Shown: positions 9,391-21,242, counted from the stretch's first letter. The stretch is 64,000 nt of DNA from Nematopogon swammerdamellus (GCA_946902875.1 OX336351.1:1488001-1552000), one strand, 5' to 3'. The notes: generated from the sequence alone by a model not told the origin. Numbers and translations: made by a program.

Positions 9391-10766
9391 GAATACGAAT
9401 ACATTCGGATATTCCTCCTCGCTCTCTACGCTGTTGCACTTCTAAAAGTCGATTTCACACTCAGCGAAAATGGGAAAATTTGAGGGACCACCTACAGCAC
9501 GAACCATCATCGATAGACGAATGATTTTTATAATGTAGCCCAAAGTCTAAATCTTAACAGGTTTTTAATTTTCCGATATCACATTTAGTTTTTGAGATAT
9601 AAGAGATTTAGTTCGAAAAAAAAATTGAAATTTTCACATTTTTTGCATTAATTTTTTTTTTCTTTTTCGATAAATTCACCATCTTGTAGCCCTAGCCGAT
9701 ACGCGTCTTTTGAGTCCTAAACCACTCGCGTAGCCCCAAAACTCGCGACGCAAGGACGATTTCACACTCTCAGCGAAAATGGGGGGCTATACTGAAGCGA
9801 TCGAAAAAAAATTCAATGTTAAAATACCCTGCGAAGTTTCTTGTCGGTTCTTCTTCTGGGTGTAATCGAGCCGGATAGAACAAATTGTGACAAGTTCGAG
9901 TGCAGTCTAATTGCCATATGAATTATGAATGATCAATAAACAATACAATTCAATTCATACCTCAAAACAAGGTTTACTATATTTTTAGGATTTAGCACCC
10001 AGACTATAATTATTTCAACATGGCCATACCAGAATTGCATGGCTATTCAGAATGCTAATATTAGTGTAAACGATCTTACAATAGTCTAATAGTGCGCTGG
10101 AAAAATGCAGCTATAACAATGGCGACACTTTGAATACAAATAAAGAAATGAAATAATAAAAGAGGATACGAAATACCATATTTCATTAGGCGCATGAAAT
10201 TTGAAGCGTAAAACAGGGTTTACTTTACAGTAAATAATATTTTCCCATGCGAATACTTGGCGTAAAACATAAACACCAGATGATAACGACCACGTTATTA
10301 TAGTTATTAATAAACAGTTTGACCTTTGTTACAATATTAATTTTTTGTCATGTGTGCACTTCCACACAAGCGCTCATACGACAGAATATGTTTCAAATAT
10401 AAGTACCGTGTAATCTTACGAAAAATCAAAATAAGCTTTTTTAGGCTCATAAGATTCTAAATTCGGACCAATATTAGCTTAAGTAGGCTTATAAGAAACT
10501 TACGTAATAGCGATATTAGCCTAAGGCAGCTTAGATTAGTTTTGGCAAGATTAATGTAAAAGCGAACAGCATTCAATTAGACTGATATTACAACGATATT
10601 AAAATAAATACGCTTATAATTGGTGCCCAAATCCAGGCTTATACGATGATATAGAATCAATGTAAGAGCGAAAAAGTAGTAGTCTAGAGAGTGTTGTAAG
10701 CTTGGTATTTGCTGGTTGGGTGGCCACTATAATGTGAAAATTGGTGTCATAAAATTGACCTTTTTG

Positions 10767-11099
10767 TACCGTGTGGGGCCGGTACTTTAAAAGAATAGGC
10801 CCACTGCATCTCTCCCCGTGTATGTCGTAAAAGGCGACTAAGGGATACGACTCCCTTCTTATATTACTAGGTGGTAGGGTTTAACCCGCCCGGGTTGGTA
10901 CCACCGCACTGAATGAAAGGTCGGTCGAAACGGCTATGTAAATAGTTTGTGTTTTCCGTCCAGTTCAGTGTAGCCGGCACGACCGAAGGGAAGCAAGCAC
11001 TGACGTGGCACCAGTTCACCCGGTGTTATGGGCTGACATCACGGATGTTGTAGGTGATGTAGCCAACCGTGTCAGTTTCCATAAAAAAAAAAAAAAAAA
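10767..11099 (+). mobile_element. SINE-A', full length
   Basis: The first ~80 bases are the SINE-B leader (TACCGTGTGGGGCCGGTAC to GGCGACTAAGG); from CTCCCTTCTTATATTACTAGG on it is SINE-A core and 3' half, ending in 17 A's. Diagnostic wording GAAAGGTCGGTCG and ACTGACGTGGCACC is shared by all A' copies, marking a coherent subfamily. Target duplications are not clear. Confidence 0.9.
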
Positions 11100-11802
11100 C
11101 CTTATAGGTAAGATTCTTCGTCTCTCACTCTGTTTTTTATTTATTTATTTATTTATTTATAATGCATCCATTAGGTGTCTGTGCACGCTCGGACAAGTCA
11201 TAGCCTATAATGTGGTATTGTACATCGAGCAAAAAATAGCCTTCGTCCATTCCAAAAATGGATATAAGTTTAAATAATATTGTGGTTTGAAGCGAACAGT
11301 AAACTTACACTACAATATCTTATTAGCTACCTACTTAAAACTAAACTTAAACCGAAACTGTGAGTTTCAGATCAGCCATTATGAGCAATGCCTTGTAGTG
11401 CTAGAAAGTACGATACCCCCAGAGTGTCTTGCCGACCGCAGTATGTGTACAAAAAGCACGGACCTGCCTGCAGTTGAAATTCACCACGTGAAATTCTAAA
11501 TTTATCGTCCTACCCGGATAGAGCTACTGAAAGAGGCGTGTGGCTGAATGGCACAAGGGCTGAATGGTTTGGACAACAACTCAATAAGAGTCGCAGTAGC
11601 TCTAAGAGTAGGGGCGAGGAAGTGTCAACCGCACACCTGCGTGTGCGGGCGCCAGCGTTGATCCTTATGGTCATCGCGGATTGTCATGCCAGAGGAGCGC
11701 CGCCGCCGGCCACCGGTCGCGGCACAGCAGCATCAATTTGCATGTTTGCAATTTGCAAACAGGCTCTTTCCACGGCCAATATTCCCAGCCTCTTATAAAC
11801 CC
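11100..11802. other. Mostly unassigned sequence
   Basis: Contains a TTTA microsatellite (about 11138-11162) and no convincing exon. A GC-richer part from about 11600 leads into the retroelement-domain fragment and may belong to the same element. Confidence 0.5.
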
Positions 11803-11902
11803 CCGGTTTGAGCCGCGACAAGATGGCAGGAAATCCGATGGCATGACTCTTGTCCCGTGGGGCCGTGGTAGAGCGTTGGTGTGGGAAGTAGCTAAATATT
11901 GA
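11803..11902 (+). pseudogene. Fragment of a retroelement-associated C-terminal domain
   Basis: The frame reads DGMTLVPWGRGRALVWEVA, matching the start of the same domain in the longer copy at 31905-32342. From memory this domain is scattered through invertebrate genomes next to reverse-transcriptase fragments. This copy stops early. Confidence 0.6.
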
Positions 11903-11904
11903 AG

Positions 11905-12115
11905 CTTCTGGCTCACTTAACAAAAATTTTCTTCCATACAAATTGTATGAAAGTTGGAACCATGTCGTTGTAAAAAGTTGAAAAGACGGAAGAAAAAACC
12001 CATAGAGACGTCTGGCTCACCTAACAAAATTTTTACAAGGTTCCATCTCCCTTACAACTTGTATGACAGTTGGAACCTTGTCGTTGGAAAAAGTTTAAAA
12101 GTGGGGAGCAAAAAA
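11905..12115 (+). repeat. Two diverged ~105-bp direct copies
   Basis: Each copy runs from CTGGCTCAC through AACAAAA, a GTATGA-AGTTGGAACC phrase and a GTCGTTG-AAAAAG stretch. The second copy differs at many positions. Confidence 0.7.
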
Positions 12116-12227
12116 AACGATTGTCTGTTCTGGATGTTGTGGAGAGATTAGGTTGAAAATAATAAAATGCTAATAGAGTATTGGTGTGTGTACAATTTAT
12201 TCGAAACGATCAAACCTGTATGTGTGT

Positions 12228-12585
12228 AAGAAAATATTGATTTGTATACATTATCTAGTCTGAAGAAAAAAAAAATTTAATCATAGTTTATAAGAAAATA
12301 TTGATTTGTATACATTATCTAGTCTTAAGAAAAAAAAAAATGTAATCATAGTTTATAAGAAAATATTGATTTGTATACATTATCTAGACTTAAGAAAAAA
12401 AAAATTTTATCATAGTTTATAAGAAAATATTGATTTGTATACATTATCTAGTCTTAAGAAAAAAAAAATGTAATCATAGTTTATAAGAAATTATTGATTT
12501 GTATACATTATCTAGTCTTAAGAAAAAAAAAATGTAATCATAGTTTATAAGAAAATATTGATTTGTATACCTTACCTAAGAGAAA
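12228..12585 (+). repeat. ~64-bp AT-rich minisatellite, about six copies
   Basis: The unit AAAATATTGATTTGTATAC...TCATAGTTTATAAG repeats from 12231, with steps of 60-65 bases that vary by the length of an A run. The final copy is diverged. Confidence 0.93.
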
Positions 12586-12748
12586 TAAAATTTAAAAGAT
12601 ATTAAAAAAATAAAACATTGCATGCATTTTGTTTATTTGTTTTATTTTCTCTCTCATCCATATTCCCACGCGCATAGAGTTGTGCGTCAGGCGCTCTCGG
12701 AAGCGCGACGACCTTAATTTCTTTATCTCTTTTGTCCGTTGTTATACT

Positions 12749-12893
12749 CGACCGTTGGAGGCTGACCGTGGTTCGTATTCCACGTAAAACTGTAGCTCCC
12801 TTCCCTTCTTACCTTACTAGGTGGTAGGGTTTATCCCACCTGTGTTGGTACCACCGCACTGAAAGAAACGTCGCGTCGGTCGATAAGGCTATT
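12749..12893 (+). mobile_element. SINE-A internal fragment
   Basis: It starts at CTCGACCGTTGGAGGC in the head and ends in the middle of the element at TCGATAAGGC, so both ends are missing. Confidence 0.85.
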
Positions 12894-13371
12894 TTTAATG
12901 TTTTTATTAATTTTTTATTTTTTTATTTATTTAGGCAACAAACAGTACATGAACTTAAAACTACGAATTAAACCAGTGAAGATTCCTTTCACAAATTAGA
13001 ATAAAGAGAGATTTAAACAAATAAACAAGATAAAACTAAATTTTAACCAAGCATACGATATAGTATAGGTAACTTTTGATTTCGATTTTAACTAATTAAA
13101 TACTATAAGCCTCCTAGGGACTATGGCTGCCTCGGCCGAACTAGAGGATTTTTTTTATTTATAGGTTCATGTTTAGTTTTATTTGGTTAGATAGGTACGT
13201 TTTCTTTTAGTTTACAATTTCAATAGTGTACATATCGTGTGGGCTATCATGTATTAAATAATTATAGACAATACATTTTTAGAAAACACTAGTAGGTAAA
13301 TATGAATTTAAATTTAGACTTTTGAAATTTGACTAAGCATACAATAAAAGTATCAAAGAGAAAAGTCGATA
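12894..13371. other. Unassigned AT-rich sequence
   Basis: Contains no open frame of note. A phrase with GCCTCGGCCGAACTAGAGG could be the edge of an unknown repeat. Confidence 0.4.
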
Positions 13372-13771
13372 ACAAAAACCCCCGACCCTTAAAAAGCAAA
13401 AAATAATTTCCGTTTACTTACTTAAAGGGGTCGGGAGACCGCTAAGTAAATTCCCGCGCAGCTCTGAGTTTTATATTTTATTTACTTAGCGGTCCCCCGA
13501 CCCCTTTAAGTAAGTAAACGGAAATTATTTTTTGCTTTTTAAGGGTCGGGGGTTTTTTTTAATTTGTAATTTAACTTTTATTTCAAGCTTTTTAAAAGAA
13601 ACCGCATGAAAATCGGTCCACTTTTTAAGATAATAATTTTTTTTATTACTTAATTACTTGATTACTTGATTACAAACATAGCTAAGAACCATCCCGATTA
13701 AACAAGCTTCCTAATAAAAAAAACCGCATCCAAATCGGTCCATCCGTTTGGGAGCTACGATGCCACAGACA

Positions 13772-13846
<75 letters not shown>

Positions 13847-13887
13847 AACTTATAACACCCCTCCGTTTTTTGCGTCGGGGGTTAAAA
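13372..13887 (-). mobile_element. AACCCCCGAC foldback element, full copy
   Basis: One end is a ~180-bp inverted repeat (arms about 13376-13440 and 13488-13553, starting AAACCCCCGACCC). The rest holds CCGCATGAAAATCGGTCC, GGGAGCTACGATGCCACAG and a CA microsatellite, and ends GCGTCGGGGGTTAA. Related copies are at 23719-24477 (split), 26254-26757, 29315-31215 (split), 56690-57130 and 62165-62650. No coding capacity is seen. Confidence 0.85.
13770..13842 (+). repeat. CA microsatellite within the foldback element
   Basis: About 35 CA dinucleotides with one TC interruption, at the same position as CA/TG runs in the sister copies. Confidence 0.95.
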
Positions 13888-14328
13888 AGATGCCAGATCA
13901 CTAAAGGAACAAACAGAAAAATTTATATAAACAAAATTTCATATGCAATAGACTAGCCGCAAATGTTATTATCTATCCATTATATTTTCACTTTATTCTG
14001 ACCTTATTCGAACCTTACTTCGACCATCATGCAACAGATCAACATGCGAAAAATGTTCCCCCTCCCCCTTCCCCATTTCCCCCACCCCGCCCTCACCACT
14101 TTTATATGACCTAAATACTTAATATTCTGTAAATTATTCTACGTTATTATAATCTTAGATATTTTAGTGGAAATATGTTTATAGGCGTAACTTGACTTGT
14201 GTTTTTTGTAATGTTGTTTCGGCTAGGCTGTCTATTTCCCAAATAAAGTAAATAAATAAATAAATAAATAATGGTTTTTTAAATTACCGTGGTTGTTAGA
14301 CATTGTTTTTTTAAACACAACAGCTTTA

Positions 14329-14429
14329 CTCACGGTTCTTCCGAGCTATGTGGCTCGAGGCTTCGGGCCAAGCGTATGGCCACAGATTACTTAATATGGT
14401 ATGGCCACATAGCTCGGAAGAACCGTGAG
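14329..14429. repeat. Foldback with perfect 26-bp arms
   Basis: CTCACGGTTCTTCCGAGCTA begins the left arm (14329-14354), whose exact complement is at 14404-14429, around a ~49-base loop. It may be a small MITE, but no target duplication is clear. Confidence 0.9.
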
Positions 14430-14599
14430 GGTTGCTATTTATGAATCCGGAACTGGCCACTTACATGAACAATATTTAAAAAGTAATTACAACATTTGAA
14501 AATGGATCTCTTTGGCTGTAGAATACAGTTTGTTTCATCTAATTGTTAATTCTTAAATCTTTGTGGCGACATTTTAAAAATTGCGTGTCTTATCATCAC

Positions 14600-15060
14600 C
14601 ATGGCTTTATCTCATCAAAATTTTTGTGCGATGATTTATTACGATTTTCGGCGTGGGTTAACTCAAAAACAATGCATGGATCAACTCACTTCGCCTTTTA
14701 GGGATAAAGCAGCATAGAAAACCACTGTGTATCACTGATTAGTGAGTTTAATCGTGGGCGTCGTATGCTCACGGGCGAATTTAAAGAAGGTCGTCCTAAA
14801 TCTGTAGTTGTACCACAAAATTTCGATGTTGTGCGCGAACTAATAATGAAAGATCGTTATGTTACATATCGCGAGATAGAGGTGTCCCTGGGCATAAGTA
14901 TGACGAGCACACATAAGATTTTACACGAACATTTGGCTGTAAAAAAAAAAGTTCGCGTTGGATCCCGCACAACTTGAGAATTGAACAGAAACAGGCTAGT
15001 GTCGATTGGTGAAAAAAAAGGATTAAAATGTTTCAGCGTATGCAAAAGTGCATCATGGCG
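14600..15060 (+). pseudogene. mariner transposase relic
   Basis: The open part from 14765 reads GRPKSVVVPQNFDVVRELI then VTYREIEVSLGIS and HKILHEHLAVKK, the N-terminal helix-turn-helix region of a mariner-family transposase. Upstream codons for YYDFRRGLTQKQC are followed by stops near 14715-14740. A run of ten A's at 14941 is a likely frameshift, and the catalytic domain is gone. It is dead. Confidence 0.85.
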
Positions 15061-15109
15061 AATATTTTGAAAAGCAACAAAACCATATTTAATTAATGAT
15101 ATATGTTTG

Positions 15110-15430
15110 TTTCTTTTTACCCGACTACGGCGAAGCAAAAAGGAGGGTTATGTGTTTGACCGGTATGTATGTATGTATGAAAGCGTCGTTGAAAGCGTCT
15201 TGATCGTCCGCTGGTTATAGGCTATGTGACGTCACACAAAATTGACTATGGCGCCCTCTAGATGACAAAAAGTCATGATATAAAAAAAATATTTTTTGTA
15301 ATGATGCCGTGTTGGGTATCAAATGAAAGGGCTTAATTAGCACATTTCATAAATATATATAGTGTTAGCTATTGCTTTCGGATTTGCTTGCATGCACCCG
15401 ATAATTGGGAATAATTTCTAAATAAAATCA
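15110..15430. other. Unnamed repeat-like sequence
   Basis: Begins TTTTACCCGACTACGGCGAAG with a following GTAT run and a GACGTCACACAAAATTGAC phrase; the opening resembles other short lepidopteran repeats from memory. No coding signal. Confidence 0.35.
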
Positions 15431-15442
15431 GGCCTCATTCCA

Positions 15443-15782
15443 TACATATATACATACATATCACACACGCTGAATCCCGACAATCGAGGTAAGCAGAGTA
15501 ATCGGTGTTGTGCTGCAAGAACTCTTGTCAATTACAGCACAACACCGACCACCACGTTTCGCAAAGTATTCGAACAAGATTAAATCGATCAAGCAGCAAG
15601 TATGGTACGAAGACCCACCTGCTGCATGACTCGGTGGAAGTACCGTGCCAAGGTGAGAGGTGGCGAGCCTGTCGCCCTTTAGCACGGCATCTTGTCCTTA
15701 TTCCTTAGTCGCCTTTAACGACATGCATGGGGAGAGATGCAGTGGGGATATTCTTTTTAAGTACCGGCCCCACACGGTACTC
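15443..15782 (-). mobile_element. SINE-B, full length with 12-bp target duplication
   Basis: GGCCTCATTCCA flanks the element at 15431-15442 and 15783-15794. This fixes the family's limits: 5' end GAGTACCGTGTGGGG and 3' end in the TATG repeat, 340 bp. It is the best-bounded SINE-B copy here. Confidence 0.93.
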
Positions 15783-15825
15783 GGCCTCATTCCAAACCTA
15801 CCCAAATACATCCTACTTAAACCAT

Positions 15826-15860
15826 CTTAATATTATAAACGCGAAAATTTGTAAATGAGT
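15826..15860 (+). mobile_element. Helitron 5'-end-like sequence
   Basis: CTTAATATTATAAACGCGAAAATTTG matches the common lepidopteran Helitron start TAATATTATAAATGCGAAA-type and leads directly into the inverted minisatellite. The corresponding 3' terminus is absent near 18192. Confidence 0.55.
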
Positions 15861-15864
15861 TGCG

Positions 15865-18192
15865 TTCAGGAAGACGATAAACCTACTCAAAGAAAATAAG
15901 TAACTAAGGGCGAGGCAGAAGGCCGAGCTGCGTTCAGGAAGAAGATAAACCTTCTTAAAGACAGTAAATAACTGAGGGCGAGGCCGAAGGCCGAGCTGCG
16001 TTCGGGAAGACTATAAACCTTCTCGAAGAAAGTAAGTAACAAAGGGCGAGGCCGAAGGCCGAGCTGCGTTCAGGAAGACGATAAACTTTCCCGAAGACAG
16101 TAAGTAACTATGGGCGAGGCCAAAGGCTGATCTGCGTTCAAGAAGAGGATAAACCATCTTTAAGAAAGTAAATAACTGAGGGCGAGGCCGAAGGCCGAGC
16201 TGCGTTCGGGAAGCCTAAACATTCTCGAAGAAAGTAAGTAACAACAGGCGAGGCCGAAGGCCGAGCTGCGTTGAGGAAGAGGATAAACTTTTTTGAAGAC
16301 AGTAAGTAACTATGGGCGAGGCTGAAGGCCGAGCTGCGTTCAGGAAGAGGATAAACCATCTTTAAGAAAGTAAGTAACTGAGGGCGAGGCCGAAGGTCGA
16401 GCTGCGTTCGGGAAGACTATAAACCTTCTCGAAGAAAGTAAGTAACAAAGGGCGAGGCCGAAGGCCGAGCTGCGTTCAGGAAGACGATAAACTTTCCCGA
16501 AGACAGTAAGTAACTATGGGCGAGGCCGAAGGCCGAGCTGCGTTCAGGAAGAGGATAAACCATCTTTAAGAAAGTAAATAACTGAGGGCGAGGCCGAAGG
16601 CCGAGCTGCGTTCGGGAAGACTATAACCCTTCTCGAAGAAAGTAAGTAACAAAGGGCGAGGCCGAAGGCCGAGTTGCGTTCAGGAAGAGGATAACCTTTT
16701 CGAAGAAAGTAAGTAACAGAGGGCGAGTCAGAAGATCGAGCTGCGTTCAGGAAGACCATAAATCTTCTCGAAGAAAGTAACTTCTTAGCTACTTATTTCG
16801 AAAAGCATTATCCTCTTCCTGAACGCATCTCGCCCTTCGGCCTCGCCCATAGTTACTTACTGTCTACGAGAAGGTTTATAGTCTTCCCGAACGCAGCTCG
16901 GCCTTCGGCCTCTCCCTTAGTTACTTATTGTCTACGAGAAGGTTTATAGTCTTCCCGAACGCAGCTCGACCTTCGGCCTCGCCCTATTTTAATTACTTTC
17001 TTAAAGAAGGTTTATCCTCTTCATGAACGCAGCTCGGCCTTCGGCCTCTCCCATATACTTACTGCCGAGAAAGTTTATCATCTTCCTGAACGCAGCTCGG
17101 CCTTCGGCCTCGCCCTTTGTTACTTACTTTCTTCGAGAAGGTTTATAGTCTTTCCGAACGCAGCTCGGCCTTCGGCCTCGTCCTCAGTTACTTACTTTCT
17201 AATAGATGGTTTATCCTCTTCCTGAACGCAGCTCGGCCTTCAGCCTCGCCCATAGTTACTTACTGTCTTCGAAAAAGTTTATCGTCTTCCTGAACGGAGC
17301 TCGGCCTTCGGCCTCGCCCTTTGTTACTTACTTTCTTCGAGAAGGTTTATAGTCTTCCCGAACGCAGCTCGACCTTCGGCCTCGCCCTCAGTTACTTTCT
17401 TTCTTAAAGATGGTTTATCCTCTTCCTGAACGCAGCTCGGCCTTTGGTCTCGCCCATAGTTACTTACTGTCTTTGAAAAAGTTTATCGTCTTTCTGAACG
17501 GAGCTCGGCCTTCGGCCTCGCCCTTTGTTACTTACTTTCTTCGAGAAGGTTTATAGTCTTCTCGAACGCAGCTCGAACTTCGGCCTCGCCCTCAGTTACT
17601 TACTTTCTTAAAGATGGTTTATCCTCTTCCTGAACGCAGCTCGGCCTTCAGCCTCGCCCATAGTTACTTACTGTCTTCGAGAAAGTTTATCGTCTTCCTG
17701 AACGCAGCTCGGCTTTCGGCCTCGCCCTTTGTTACTTACTTTCTTCGAGAAGGTTTATAGTCTTCCCGAACGCAGCTCGGCCTTCGGCCTCACCCTCAGT
17801 TATTTACTTTCTTAAAGATGGTTTATCCTCTTCCTGAACGCAGCTCGGCCTTCGGCCTCGCCCATAGTTACTTACTGTCTTCGGGAAAGTTTATCATCTT
17901 CCTGAACGCAGCTCGGCCTTCGGCCTCGCCCTTTGTTACTTACTTTCTTCGAGAAGGTTTATAGTCTTCCCGAACGCAGCTCGGCCTTCGGCCTCGCCCT
18001 CAGTTACTTACTTTCTTAAAGTGGTTCATCCTCTTCCTGAGCGCCGCTCGGCCTTTGGCCTCGCCCATAGTTGCTTACTTTCTTCGAGAAAGTTTGTCGT
18101 CTTCCTGAACGCAGCTCGGCCTTCGGCCTCGTCCTTTGTTACTTACTTTCTTCGAGTCGGTTTATCGTTTACCTGAACCCAGCTCGCCCTTA
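15865..18192. repeat. Inverted 68-bp minisatellite array with higher-order trimer
   Basis: About 13 units run in minus orientation to about 16785, then about 20 units run in plus orientation, meeting head to head at a spacer near 16786-16800. Within each arm three unit types alternate, marked by CTTAAAGATGG...CCTCTTCC, GTCTTCGAAAAAG and TTCTTCGAGAAGG...CTTCCCG, giving a ~203-bp higher-order period. The array at 405 uses the same unit without this regular order. Non-coding. Confidence 0.93.
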
Positions 18193-19595
18193 TAGACTAT
18201 GGTACACATGTTAAAATTATAAAACAATAAAACCTAAACAAACAAAACATGTAAAACGGCTCTGCAAATACTTTATCACGAAGTTATATCCCCAACATAA
18301 TTAAAATAATCTTACTTCTATAAGCTACTAATCTATTGCCACAAAGTAAAATAAATTTATTTTGTGGCAATAGATGTAGACTTTCATTAATCATTATTTC
18401 TTGATTTGTGTTATTATGTATAAAGCTGTTGTGTTGCCCTTGAAAGAAAAAGAAATATATGCATGGGTTGAAATATTTATAAAAATTTAAAATATATTTA
18501 GAAATGTTGAAAGCGTACACGCGGTGTATCGATTGCCTATCACGTTGACCTCATTCAGTGGAACATTCAACAAAACGAATTTATACGAGAGGAATTGGAA
18601 AATTTTAAGATCGAACGGCAAACTGAAATCGGCCTTCCGCTATAAACTTTAAATTTGTATTTGGAATGAGTTGGATTTTGAGACCTTCTTTAAAATTCCC
18701 CGTGCTCCGGGAAGAAATGTAGGTAATTTTAAATGTAATTACGACAAACTTTCGTCGTAGGAAGTGTATGGTATTCGTGAACTATTTTGTTTTTCATCTA
18801 GAGACACATTGAGTTCTTTTAAGGCGGAAACAAGACTCAAACCGTGCTACCCGAGCACTGATGATCGAAACACGAACCGTATGCAGATGTAAATAGGTGC
18901 GAGGTTCATTCTACTCGTGAGGTGGCAGATACGTCGCGCCGACGATGAACGTTTGCGCGAAAATAAAACTTCATTTCATTTCACGTGTTGGAAAGATGAA
19001 AAAAACAATTTTATTATCTATATTTCTATGAGGGTCTTGTATTGAAACAATGTGTGCTTCTCAAGAGAATTTAACTTGAAAGTAAAAATTTTCGTACTTT
19101 CGTAATTTTTTTGAGATTTATTTAACACCTTTCCAAAGTAGTAAAAAAAATTGTTTCGCTATGTTTGTTAATTAAAAACCAATACATAACATGTCTTTTT
19201 TACAGATTTTTTATCTTTACCAATAGCTCAACAATTTCGTTTAAAGTTGACCTTTTCAGTCTTTTTTGCGCCTTAAGTGAAATTTTTTAATTGTGTCCTT
19301 CGCAGGCCTTTACTTTACGACAATAATATTATCTTCCTCTCTTTTGCTAGCGCCGCCGTCTGCCTGGGGCATTCTCGTTCCTAATGGCTCCCAGTTTAGT
19401 GCTGTCCATAATAAATTATCGTCCGTTTCTAATGCGTTACTGTTGGTGAAGTATTTTCAGTAGGTATTTCAAATCAAGCTGCGCCTTGAGTAAGCTGCTA
19501 ATATTCTGCCGCTATTATTTGGCAGCCACCCAAATGCCTGCAAATTAGATTGATGCAAAGCCGAAAAAGGAAGAGAAAAAATAAGTAAATAATAA
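18193..19595. other. Unassigned AT-rich sequence with one hairpin
   Basis: At 18333-18374 CTATTGCCACAAA and its complement form a hairpin with a 5-base arm deletion. A possible polyadenylation-like AAAATAAAAC at about 18960 ends a GC-richer patch. I see no exon. Confidence 0.4.
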
Positions 19596-19935
19596 TTTTT
19601 TTTCGTCAGAAAAAAGTCATTGGTACACGCCGACCGGATACTGGATACCGGAGACTTCCCTGGATTGCTGGCTATACTGGACTAGAGGAGAACACAAGCG
19701 AGGCTGCTATGCGGCCGTCTTACATCCAGTACGGCGGTACCAATCCAGTCGGCTACAATTTGAGCCTAACACCTAGTAAGGTACAAGGGAAAGGACTTAA
19801 CGTTTTACACCGGTTCCGAGCGGTGAAGCAGCAGGTGTAGGTATACACGTAAATTTTTTCATCAGAATAAATTGATTCGAACTTCGGACCTCTCGCATGA
19901 GAAGCCGATGCCCAAATCACTCGGCCACCCGTCGC
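19596..19935 (-). mobile_element. SINE-C with a fused fragment of a second copy
   Basis: On the minus strand the family has tRNA-like A box GTGGCCGAGTGG, B box GGTTCGAATCC, then CCGGTTCGGAACCGGTG-type sequence, the core shared with SINE-A, and a 3' half. Here the 3' half ends at TCTCCGGTATCC and is joined to another SINE-C head fragment (19610-19640). The B box is slightly altered. Confidence 0.8.
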
Positions 19936-20193
19936 TTAAATGTTCATCATATGTTAATCATCCCCTTCAGCAAAACTATAGTGAATACCGATTTTCATTA
20001 GTATTGTGTGTCAGATCAATTTCGAAACGAATTTTACAGAATTTTTAAGCGCAACATCATTTATTTTTTATATTTATTTATTTATATTAGAAAACATACA
20101 GCCATTTACAATATAGATACACATATTTTTTTATGCCTCTAAAGTATGGCCAAATATATGTTTCCCCAATAAGTTTTTTTATTTATATATATA

Positions 20194-20463
20194 TTTTTTT
20201 ATTGAAGCTGACACGGTTGTTTACATCACCTACAACATCCGTAATGTCAGCCCATAACACCGGGTGTACTTGGTGCCACGTCAGTGCTTCCCTTCGGTCG
20301 TGCCGGCTACACTGAACTGGACGGAAAACACAAACTATTTACATAGCCGTTTCGACCGACCTTTCATTCAGCGCGGTGGTACCAACCCGGGCGGGCAAAC
20401 CCTACCACCTAGTAATATAAGAAGGGAGTCATATCCCTTAGTCGCCTTTTACGAGATGCATTA
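20194..20463 (-). mobile_element. SINE-A', 5' truncated in the leader
   Basis: Poly-A is the T run near 20194. A'-specific wording (ACTTATATTACTAGG in sense) is kept and the copy ends inside GTCGTAAAAGGCG, missing the first ~45 bases. Confidence 0.88.
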
Positions 20464-20811
20464 TATATGATATTATTTTTTATTTATATTTTATTAATAT
20501 TTTTTATTTATAGGGCATAAACTTAGTTATCATGATGTGATTCTCTGCGCATGAAATACTTCTGCACGTTTTATTTAGTATGCAACTGTACATGACAATA
20601 TGTGTGTGTTGGCGGCACAGAGCATCAAATACCTACCGCGGGCGCCCGCGCATTTCATGCTCTTTGGTTGGCGGTAACGTTTGTGCACGCGACCTGTGTA
20701 TGTAAATATTCGTAGTCGATTCGAGCACTTACTAAAGTGAACATGGAAAAAGTTTTTCAAATGGAATCGGCATTGTAATGATATTTTTAGGTTTCCGTAT
20801 CCCGTATCGCG

Positions 20812-20923
20812 CGCCGAGCTACCTTAGGCAGAATATCAGCCTAGCCATTCAGAGGGCGAACGCTGCCTCCGTCTTCGGCACAATGCCAATTTCGCCGACG
20901 ATGGAGGAATATTTTTATTTATA
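20812..20923 (+). pseudogene. Retroelement-associated C-terminal domain, end fragment
   Basis: The frame reads LRQNISLAIQRANAASVFGT and MEEYFYL then TAG at 20921, matching the end of the domain in the 31905-32342 copy (QRISLAIQRANA...EIFYL). Only the last ~37 codons are present. Confidence 0.65.
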
Positions 20924-20964
20924 GTTATTTCATTTTATTTTCTACTTATTAGTTTAAAATTATT

Positions 20965-21212
20965 GTATACACGGTGTTGCAGTTGCCCCCGTAATATTTT
21001 TAACTGACATAAGGGGGTTATTCTATATGTGAAACTAAACAACTTCTGTGAAGAAAAAAAAAAATTTAACAAAAAAAAATATTTTTTCCATACAAATTTT
21101 AAATACCTATTCGTAATTCGTAAAAAAAGTCGTAGAAGAAAACTTGTTCTATTTCACGTACATAATCACCCCCTTTCGGGTTTTACGGTTGGGGTTGTAA
21201 CACCGTGTATAC
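20965..21212. mobile_element. Candidate MITE
   Basis: GTATACACGGTGTT at 20965 is mirrored by AACACCGTGTATAC ending at 21212, with further imperfect pairing over ~30 bases. The interior is AT-rich and non-coding. No confident target duplication. Confidence 0.6.
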
Positions 21213-21242
21213 CTGTATATTTTAAATAAAAAATAATATACA

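Larger units (their letters stand above)
7695..10727. mobile_element. 3-kb DNA element with 8-bp target duplication, hAT-like
   Basis: TATAATGT occurs directly outside both ends (7687-7694 and 10728-10735). The ends share CCAACCAGCAAA in inverted orientation, with irregular first bases. Subterminal regions on both sides are crowded with short CTTATAA/TTATAAG motifs in both orientations, as in transposase-binding arrays. An 8-bp duplication fits the hAT superfamily, but I find no transposase frame, so it would be non-autonomous. Inside are a 110-bp tandem duplication, a hairpin and a three-copy tandem repeat. Confidence 0.65.
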
